The notes beneath the pieces are model-generated. The model saw nothing but the letters and a program-made list of their open reading frames with translations, was not told the DNA's origin and made no database searches. A stretch of DNA of 5,175 nt. Source: Betaproteobacteria bacterium UBA6910 (GTDB lineage Bacteria > Pseudomonadota > Gammaproteobacteria > Burkholderiales > UBA6910). Of the stretch, positions 1-4,280 are shown one piece after another. A program made the position numbers and the translations under genes. The DNA is taken from contig DKBC01000239.1 of the NCBI GenBank assembly GCA_002451065.1, positions 1 through 5,175 of the forward strand, written 5' to 3'. How positions within the stretch are numbered: the first letter of the stretch is position 1; the number at the start of each line of letters is the position of its first letter.

Positions 1-248
<248 letters not shown>

Positions 249-316
249 CCGGCCGGGGCGCGCTCGAGGGCCGCCCGTAAACGCCTGACCCTCCGCCTAC
301 CGCGATAGCAAGAGCG

Positions 317-337
317 GCCGGCGGGTATAATGCCGGC
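317..337. repeat. Inverted repeat GCCGGC around the -10 box
   Basis: GCCGGC at 317-322 and again at 332-337 flank the nine bases GGGTATAAT. Because GCCGGC is self-complementary, the two copies are both a direct and an inverted repeat and could form a 6-bp stem with the -10 box in the loop. In so GC-rich a sequence a 6-base repeat can arise by chance, so an operator role is only a suggestion. Confidence 0.3.
326..331 (+). promoter_or_regulatory. Probable sigma-70 -10 box for uppP
   Basis: TATAAT is a perfect -10 hexamer in an otherwise very GC-rich gap. No good -35 is visible at 16-18 bases upstream (303-308 reads CGATAG), and there is no TG extension. If this box is used, transcription would start near 338, only about 5 bases before the uppP ATG at 343, giving a leaderless or almost leaderless message. 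The lack of any Shine-Dalgarno sequence before that ATG fits this. The call rests on the hexamer and its position alone. Confidence 0.45.
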
Positions 338-342
338 TCTCC

Positions 343-1167
343 ATGGACGCCGTGCTTTTCTTCAAGGCCCTGGTGCTCGGCATCGTCGAGGGCCTCACCG
401 AGTTCCTTCCCATCTCTTCCACCGGGCACCTGATCCTGGTGGGCGACCTGCTGGGTTTCAACGACGACAAGGCCAAGGTCTTCGAGATCGTGATCCAGAC
501 CGGCGCCATGTTCGCCGTGATCTGGGAGTACCGGGTGAAGTTCGCAAACGTCCTGCTCGGCCTCGGCAGCGATCCGGCGGCCCGGCGCTTCGTGGCCAAC
601 GTGGTGATCGCGTTCCTGCCCGCCGCACTTCTGGGGCTGCTGTTCGCGAGCCACATCAAGGCGGTGCTGTTCAAGCCGGTGCCGGTGGCCACTGCCTTCA
701 TCGTCGGCGCCCTGGTCATTCTCTGGGCGGAGCGGCGGCAGCATCGCATCACCGTGGAATCGGTGGACGACATGACCTGGCGGGACGCTCTCAAGATCGG
801 CTGCGCCCAGGCCTTCGCCCTGATTCCCGGCACCTCGCGCTCCGGCGCCACGATCATCGGCGGGCTGCTGTTCGGGCTTTCGCGGCGCGCGGCCACTGAG
901 TTCTCCTTCTTCCTCGCCGTCCCGACCCTGATCGGGGCCGGCGTGCACGATCTTTACAAGCACAGGGCCGTGCTGGAGGCGGGAGATTTCGGCATGCTCG
1001 CGGTGGGCATGGTGGCGTCTTTCGTTTCGGCGTTCCTGTGCGTGCGCTGGCTGCTGCGCTATATCAGCCACCACGATTTCTCCATCTTCGCCTGGTACCG
1101 CATCGTGTTCGGCGTCCTGGTGCTGTTCACGGCCTACACCGGCCTGGTGGACTGGACCGTTGACTGA
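343..1167 (+). CDS. uppP: Undecaprenyl-diphosphatase UppP (BacA family)
   Basis: This integral membrane phosphatase removes one phosphate from undecaprenyl diphosphate, regenerating the lipid carrier for peptidoglycan and other surface polymers. Overproduction of the family gives bacitracin resistance. The 274 residues match the usual length of about 270. Motif 1, [14 protein letters not shown], lies at residues 16-29 and supplies the acidic pair E16 and E20, the serines S25 and S26, and H29. Motif 2, PGTSRSG at 162-168, supplies the catalytic arginine R166. Several hydrophobic segments cover the rest (roughly 46-61, 86-103, 115-129, 185-200, 215-235 and 250-266), in keeping with the polytopic family fold. 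The ATG at 343 places motif 1 at the usual distance from the N-terminus. There is no ribosome binding site before it. It follows thiC by 94 bases with its own likely -10 box, so it is probably not simply an operon member. Confidence 0.96.
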   Translation: MDAVLFFKALVLGIVEGLTEFLPISSTGHLILVGDLLGFNDDKAKVFEIVIQTGAMFAVIWEYRVKFANVLLGLGSDPAARRFVANVVIAFLPAALLGLLFASHIKAVLFKPVPVATAFIVGALVILWAERRQHRITVESVDDMTWRDALKIGCAQAFALIPGTSRSGATIIGGLLFGLSRRAATEFSFFLAVPTLIGAGVHDLYKHRAVLEAGDFGMLAVGMVASFVSAFLCVRWLLRYISHHDFSIFAWYRIVFGVLVLFTAYTGLVDWTVD

Positions 1168-1204
1168 CGGTGCCGCCTGGCGCGGGGCCGATCCTCTTCG
1201 CCCC

Positions 1205-1218
1205 GATCACCGATGATC
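1205..1218 (+). other. Small hairpin over the transporter start codon
   Basis: GATCA at 1205-1209 and TGATC at 1214-1218 are perfect complements with the four-base loop CCGA, so most of the ATG at 1213-1215 would lie inside the stem. Just upstream, CGGGGC at 1183-1188 can pair with GCCCCG at 1200-1205 around an 11-base loop. The two stems share base 1205, so they compete at one position. There is no Shine-Dalgarno sequence here. This could lower translation of the transporter, but no function is shown. Confidence 0.25.
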
Positions 1219-2406
1219 AAACTGGAACCCTATGCCCGGTTATTGGAGGCGGAAGGGCTGGGACGCCTGATCCTGTCCTCGGTCATCGGGCGCATTCCCA
1301 TGGGCGCCTCGACCTTGGCGCTGGTGCTGTTCCTGCAGGCGCGGACCGGATCCTTCGCCGACGCGGGTCTGGTGGCGGGACTCTATGTCTTCGGTCTTGG
1401 TGTCACGGCACCGGTGGTGGGCCGGTTGCTGGACGGATGGGGGCCGCGGCCGGTACTCGGCGCGACCGCGCTGGCCTATCCTTCGGCGCTGGCGGCCGTG
1501 GCGGCCCTGGTGCTGGCCGACGCCGGTACGGGGTGGATCGGTGTCAGCGCCTTTCTTGCCGGCGCCGCGCTTCCGCCGGTGACCATTTGCATGCGGTCCC
1601 TTTATCCGCGGGTGCTGTCCGATCCCCGGGCCATCCGCACGGCCTATTCGCTGGATTCGGCGGTGGTGGAAACGGTGTTTGTTTTTGGCCCCGGCCTGGT
1701 GGCGCTGCTGGCCGGGCTGGGCGCCCCCATCTGGGCGCTGGCGGTGGCTGCCCTCGCGGGAAGCGCCGGAACGCTGATGCTGCGGAACTCGCGAGTGCTT
1801 TCGGGTTGGGGTCGGCGGGATGCCGCAACACGGCGGGCGCTGCTGGGGCCGCTCTACGGCCCACGGCTGCGCCGGCTCATGGTCGCGTGCGTGTTCTACG
1901 CCGGCGGGTTTGGGTTGTTCGAAATGGGAGTGACCGGATTCGCCGCCTCCCACGGCGCACCGGCGGCGGCCGGGGTCTTTCTTGCCCTCGCCGGCGTGGG
2001 AAGCGTGGCCGGGGCGCTGGTGTTCGGCAGCCACGAGTGGACGGTTTCGCCGCCGCGGCAGTTCGTGTGGGCCCTGGGATTGATGGCCCTGGGCATCCTG
2101 GTCCTGGTACCCGTGGAGGGTCTATATGCCTTCGGCGTGGTGAGTCCTTTGGCGGCGGGCCCTATTGGCGCGGTGATTGCGTCCCAGGCGGTGCTGGTGT
2201 CCGAGTCGGCGCCCAAGGGCATGCTGGCGGAGAGCTTTACCTGGAGCACGACCGGTGTGCTGGTGGGGGTGAGCAGCGGAATCGCGGCGGGAGGGGCGTT
2301 GCTGGAGGTGACCATGCCTTGGGTGGTGCTGTTGGGCGCCGTGCTCAGCACCCTGCTCGCATTGCTTTGGGCCGCGCTGGCGTTGCGCGGCGAAACTGCA
2401 GCCTAG
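1213..2406 (+). CDS. MFS-type membrane transporter, substrate unknown
   Basis: The 397-residue product is almost wholly hydrophobic, with about twelve predicted membrane segments, the usual size for a major facilitator superfamily drug-efflux-like carrier. The N-terminus (GRLILSSVIGRIPMG, residues 17-31) resembles MFS first helices with an R-I-P turn. GRLLDGWGPRPVL at 70-82 is a form of MFS motif A in the loop between helices 2 and 3, with a G after the D where an R is common. A charged central loop near 191-222 (many R, ending GPRLRRL) divides the two six-helix halves. The ATG at 1213 is chosen because the preceding in-frame codons offer no start and the helix follows after about 15 residues. 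It lies 45 bases after uppP in the same direction, so co-transcription is possible. Its TAG shares a CTAG with the stop of the opposing rhodanese gene. The substrate cannot be deduced: efflux is likely, an uptake role is possible. Confidence 0.88.
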   Translation: MIKLEPYARLLEAEGLGRLILSSVIGRIPMGASTLALVLFLQARTGSFADAGLVAGLYVFGLGVTAPVVGRLLDGWGPRPVLGATALAYPSALAAVAALVLADAGTGWIGVSAFLAGAALPPVTICMRSLYPRVLSDPRAIRTAYSLDSAVVETVFVFGPGLVALLAGLGAPIWALAVAALAGSAGTLMLRNSRVLSGWGRRDAATRRALLGPLYGPRLRRLMVACVFYAGGFGLFEMGVTGFAASHGAPAAAGVFLALAGVGSVAGALVFGSHEWTVSPPRQFVWALGLMALGILVLVPVEGLYAFGVVSPLAAGPIGAVIASQAVLVSESAPKGMLAESFTWSTTGVLVGVSSGIAAGGALLEVTMPWVVLLGAVLSTLLALLWAALALRGETAA

Positions 2407-2849
2407 CCTTGGCTCCAGGGCAGGCCCGCGTGGCGCCAGCCGCCCCGGGAATTCCGGTGACTGTGCTGGTCCTTGTCTCCTTCGAATCCCTCGAGCACGT
2501 TGTAGCAGTCGCGCCAGCCGTTCTGGGTGGCCAGGGTCGCTGCGAAATGGGAGCGTCCGCCGCTCCGGCAGATGAACATGACCAGGGACTCCGGATCCAC
2601 CTGGGCGGCGAGATGGTTTAGAAAATGGGGATTGCGCTGCATGCCCGGGTAGTTCTGCCACTCGATCTCGACGGCGCCCGGGATGCGCCCCACCCAGTCC
2701 AGCTCGGCGCGGGTGCGGACGTCCACCAGCCGCGCGCCGGGCGCGTGCCCCATCAGATAATGGGCTTCCGTCGGCAGCAGCGCTCCCTCGTATCCGAGAC
2801 TCAGCTCCCGCGCCCGCTGCTGGGCGCGCTCGAGAATTTCCCTGATCAT
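2403..2849 (-). CDS. Single-domain rhodanese-like sulfurtransferase
   Basis: The 148-residue product has one rhodanese domain from about residue 25 to 125. LVDVRTRAELDWVGRIPGAV at 41-60 is the typical first part of the fold (VDVR followed by G-x-I-PGA). CRSGGRS at 94-100 is the active-site loop, with C94 as the persulfide-carrying cysteine. NVLEGFEGD at 117-125 is the usual closing motif. The rest of the tail ends in GGWRHAGLPWSQG, and the first 20 residues look like a charged helix. There is no signal peptide, so it should be cytoplasmic. Such proteins move sulfane sulfur or detoxify cyanide or sulfide, and the exact partner cannot be told from sequence. The ATG at 2849 lacks a clear ribosome binding site. 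The gene is divergent from the CDF transporter across 53 bases and convergent with the MFS gene, whose stop it overlaps by 4 bases. Confidence 0.92.
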   Translation of the reverse strand: MIREILERAQQRARELSLGYEGALLPTEAHYLMGHAPGARLVDVRTRAELDWVGRIPGAVEIEWQNYPGMQRNPHFLNHLAAQVDPESLVMFICRSGGRSHFAATLATQNGWRDCYNVLEGFEGDKDQHSHRNSRGGWRHAGLPWSQG

Positions 2850-2870
2850 GGCGAGGTCGCCAGCGTCCCG

Positions 2871-2880
2871 AGAGGAAAGG
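2871..2880 (+). promoter_or_regulatory. Shine-Dalgarno-like sequence before a possible leader ORF
   Basis: AGAGGAAAGG is the only purine-rich Shine-Dalgarno-like run in the divergent gap. It ends 5 bases before the ATG at 2886, a suitable distance, but 22 bases before the GTG of the CDF gene, which is too far for direct use. It therefore favours initiation at the small ORF. Confidence 0.35.
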
Positions 2881-2885
2881 GCGCA

Positions 2886-2906
2886 ATGTTATCCTACCGG
2901 GCGTGA
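2886..2906 (+). CDS. Possible 6-codon leader ORF overlapping the CDF start
   Basis: ATG TTA TCC TAC CGG GCG TGA encodes MLSYRA. It has a Shine-Dalgarno-like AGAGGAAAGG in front, and its TGA (2904-2906) overlaps the GTG start of the CDF gene (2903-2905) as GTGA. That is the classic geometry for termination followed by reinitiation, and it would explain how a GTG with no ribosome binding site is translated. The second codon, TTA, is unusual in this GC-rich setting. The competing view is that the same bases hold a -10 box and that the CDF message is leaderless. An ORF this short can also arise by chance. Confidence 0.3.
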   Translation: MLSYRA

Positions 2907-4060
2907 CCGAGCCAAACCTGGAAGGCCTTTCGCCCCTGGCAGATTCCGGCGCCGAGCGCTACGCGGCATCGCGCCGGTCCATCCTCGCCAGCATGGCGGT
3001 GAACACGACGCTGAGCCTGCTGCAAATCACCGTGGGATATTTTGGCCGCTCCCAGGCGCTGCTCGCCGACGGCATCCACACCCTGTCGGATCTGCTGTCG
3101 GATTTTCTGGTGCTGTTCGCGAGCCGGCAGAGCGCGGCCGCAGCCGATGACCAGCATCCCTATGGCCACCGCCGCATCGAGACCGCCGCGACCCTGATTC
3201 TCGGCGCCGGTCTGACGATCGTGGGTATCGGTATCCTGTGGCGAGCCGGCGTGCGACTCACCACCGGCTCCTTCGTCACGGTGCATCCGGCGACCCTTTG
3301 GATCGCCTTGGCCACGCTGGCCTGCAAGGAGGGGCTTTTCCACTACCTGATGAAGGTGGCGCGGGAGCAGCGGTCCCAGATGCTCGCGGCCAACGCCTGG
3401 CACACCCGGGCCGACGCCGCCACCTCCCTCATCGGGGCCATCGGCATCTCCGGCAACCTACTCGGCTATACTTTTCTCGATTCCCTGGCTGCCGCCCTCG
3501 TGGCGTTCTTCATCGCGCGCATGGGTCTCAAGCTCGGCTACCAGGCCTTGTCCGAACTTGTGGACACCGGGGTCGAGCAGGAGGAACTGGCCCGCATCCG
3601 CCAGACCTTGGTGGAGACGCCGGGGGTGCGCGGACTCCACGAACTGCGCACCCGGCGCATGGCAGGTCAGGCGCTGGTGGATGCCCATGTTCTCGTGGAT
3701 CCCCGCATCAGCGTCTCTGAGGGGCACTACATTGCCGAGACGGCGCGTAAGCGGGTGCTTACCAACCACGACGTCCTCGAGGTCATGGTGCACATTGACC
3801 CGGAGGACGATTTTGTCGCCCGTCCCAGTGCTCATCTCCCGGGGAGGGCGGAGCTTCTGGAGCACCTCCGGGATCTGTTAAGGGGCGAACTCCCCGCCGT
3901 GGAGCGGACGGTGCTGCACTACCTCGATGGGAAGGTCGAGGCGGAAATTTTTCTCAAGAAGGAGTTGCTGTCCCCGGAAGCCTTGGCCGACCTGCAAGAA
4001 CGGATCGAAGGCAGGTTTCGGGGCGACGCCTATTTCCGAAGCGTCCGCCTGCACCGGTGA
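2903..4060 (+). CDS. Cation diffusion facilitator (Zn/Fe/Mn-type) transporter with an extended C-terminus
   Basis: CDF proteins export divalent metal ions from the cytoplasm in exchange for protons, usually as dimers. Residues 1-25 are cytoplasmic, and about six membrane helices span roughly 26-205. The transport-site ligands appear as H59-xxx-D63 in helix 2 (LLADGIHTLSD) and H167-xxx-D171 in helix 5 (AWHTRAD). The HPYGHRRIE loop at 85-93 is a family hallmark. The cytoplasmic dimer domain at about 222-300 keeps the regulatory metal ligands H246, H262, H297 and D299 seen in E. coli YiiP (FieF). HxxxD in helix 2 rather than DxxxD leans towards zinc, but specificity is uncertain. At 385 residues it is about 85 longer than usual; the extra part (about 301-385) looks like a second dimer-type domain. 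GTG at 2903 is the only possible start upstream of the conserved ERYAASRRS at residues 18-26: no other start lies between it and an in-frame stop at 2843. Confidence 0.93.
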   Translation: MTEPNLEGLSPLADSGAERYAASRRSILASMAVNTTLSLLQITVGYFGRSQALLADGIHTLSDLLSDFLVLFASRQSAAAADDQHPYGHRRIETAATLILGAGLTIVGIGILWRAGVRLTTGSFVTVHPATLWIALATLACKEGLFHYLMKVAREQRSQMLAANAWHTRADAATSLIGAIGISGNLLGYTFLDSLAAALVAFFIARMGLKLGYQALSELVDTGVEQEELARIRQTLVETPGVRGLHELRTRRMAGQALVDAHVLVDPRISVSEGHYIAETARKRVLTNHDVLEVMVHIDPEDDFVARPSAHLPGRAELLEHLRDLLRGELPAVERTVLHYLDGKVEAEIFLKKELLSPEALADLQERIEGRFRGDAYFRSVRLHR

Positions 4061-4061
4061 G

Positions 4062-4078
4062 CGCACCCGGATAGTGCG
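4062..4078. promoter_or_regulatory. Probable NtrC binding site, distal
   Basis: CGCAC at 4062-4066 and GTGCG at 4074-4078 form a dyad with a 7-base centre, the GCAC-N7-GTGC layout of known NtrC (GlnG) sites. Its centre (4070) is 31 bases, about three helical turns, from the centre of the proximal site and about 127 bases before the predicted glnA transcription start. It begins two bases after the stop codon of the CDF gene. Only five bases pair on each side, so it is the weaker of the two sites. Confidence 0.7.
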
Positions 4079-4088
4079 AATTAACCTT

Positions 4089-4113
4089 TTGGCGCACCAT
4101 CATGGTGCGCCAA
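4089..4113. promoter_or_regulatory. Probable NtrC binding site, proximal (long perfect dyad)
   Basis: The core CGCAC-CATCATG-GTGCG at 4093-4109 matches the NtrC consensus (GCACCA, three bases, TGGTGC). The symmetry extends to twelve perfect base pairs per arm around the single central C at 4101, from TTGGCGCACCAT to its exact complement. The centre lies about 96 bases before the predicted sigma-54 start, within the usual range for an enhancer. As an RNA it could also fold, but no T-run follows on either strand, so a terminator is unlikely. Confidence 0.85.
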
Positions 4114-4117
4114 TTAT
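4089..4117 (+). promoter_or_regulatory. Possible sigma-70 promoter overlapping the NtrC site
   Basis: TTGGCG at 4089-4094 (four of six matches to TTGACA) and AATTAT at 4112-4117 (four of six to TATAAT) are exactly 17 bases apart and span the proximal NtrC dyad. In enterobacteria a sigma-70 promoter of glnA is repressed by NtrC bound over it, and this spacing would allow the same logic. The match is modest and could be chance. Confidence 0.3.
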
Positions 4118-4140
4118 CGACCCCTATTGCGAATCCCCTT

Positions 4141-4148
4141 GTGGCACA
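4141..4148 (+). repeat. Extra copy of the sigma-54 -24 element
   Basis: GTGGCACA at 4141-4148 repeats exactly the eight bases at 4170-4177 of the sigma-54 promoter, 29 bases earlier. Ten bases after its GG, however, the sequence reads CC (4155-4156) instead of GC, so the -12 part is missing. It also sits in a short dyad, TTGTG-G-CACAA, at 4139-4149. It may be a weak sigma-54 contact or a decayed promoter copy. Confidence 0.35.
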
Positions 4149-4170
4149 ATGTTCCCCCCGCGCCAACCCG

Positions 4171-4187
4171 TGGCACAGAAAGTGCTA
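4171..4187 (+). promoter_or_regulatory. Sigma-54 (RpoN) promoter of glnA
   Basis: TGGCACAGAAAGTGCTA carries the invariant GG (4172-4173) and GC (4184-4185) exactly ten bases apart and matches TGGCAC-N5-TTGC at all but one position (G instead of T before TGC). Transcription should start near 4197, leaving a leader of about 84 bases before glnA. Together with the two upstream NtrC dyads it indicates activation by phosphorylated NtrC under nitrogen limitation. Confidence 0.87.
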
Positions 4188-4202
4188 TCCGGTTTCTAAC
4201 GC

Positions 4203-4245
4203 CCGGCCTCGGGGCAGTCGTGCCTTTGGGTTCGGCCGAGACCGG
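4203..4245 (+). other. Possible hairpin in the glnA leader
   Basis: Bases 4203-4212 (CCGGCCTCGG) can pair with 4236-4245 (CCGAGACCGG) as nine pairs with one C-A mismatch, around a 23-base loop. Inside the loop region, GGCA at 4213-4216 and TGCC at 4221-4224 form a second small stem with the loop GTCG. AGACCGGTCT at 4239-4248 is a separate perfect palindrome. No known riboswitch or glutamine RNA motif is recognised, and there is no T-run for termination. Confidence 0.3.
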
Positions 4246-4268
4246 TCTTTGTCCAAACTTCGAGATCT

Positions 4269-4273
4269 AGGAG
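4269..4273 (+). promoter_or_regulatory. Ribosome binding site of glnA
   Basis: AGGAG lies seven bases before the ATG at 4281. It is the only canonical Shine-Dalgarno sequence next to an assigned gene start in the window, and it fixes this ATG as the start. Confidence 0.85.
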
Positions 4274-4280
4274 AAACAGC

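Noticed and set aside
256..276. GGGCG/CGCCC stem as a terminator of thiC
   Set aside because: It has only five pairs with an 11-base loop and no T-run after it, which is too weak for an intrinsic terminator in such GC-rich DNA.
1170..2621. 483-codon plus-strand frame from a GTG just after uppP
   Set aside because: It overlaps the MFS gene in another frame and runs into the rhodanese antisense. The product is low-complexity G, R and A with no membrane or enzyme motif, whereas the 1213 frame gives a clear transporter.
2122..2886. 254-codon minus-strand frame overlapping the rhodanese
   Set aside because: It is a different frame of the rhodanese and MFS regions. The true rhodanese frame has VDVR and CRSGGRS, and this one is R-, G- and A-rich noise.
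2403..4060. Rhodanese plus CDF transporter as a novel sulfur/metal system
   Set aside because: The genes are divergent, each belongs to a common family, and nothing in the sequence links them beyond adjacency.
4089..4113. The long dyad after the CDF gene as its terminator
   Set aside because: No run of T follows on either strand, the perfect symmetry leaves almost no loop, and its core matches NtrC sites at the right distance from a sigma-54 promoter.
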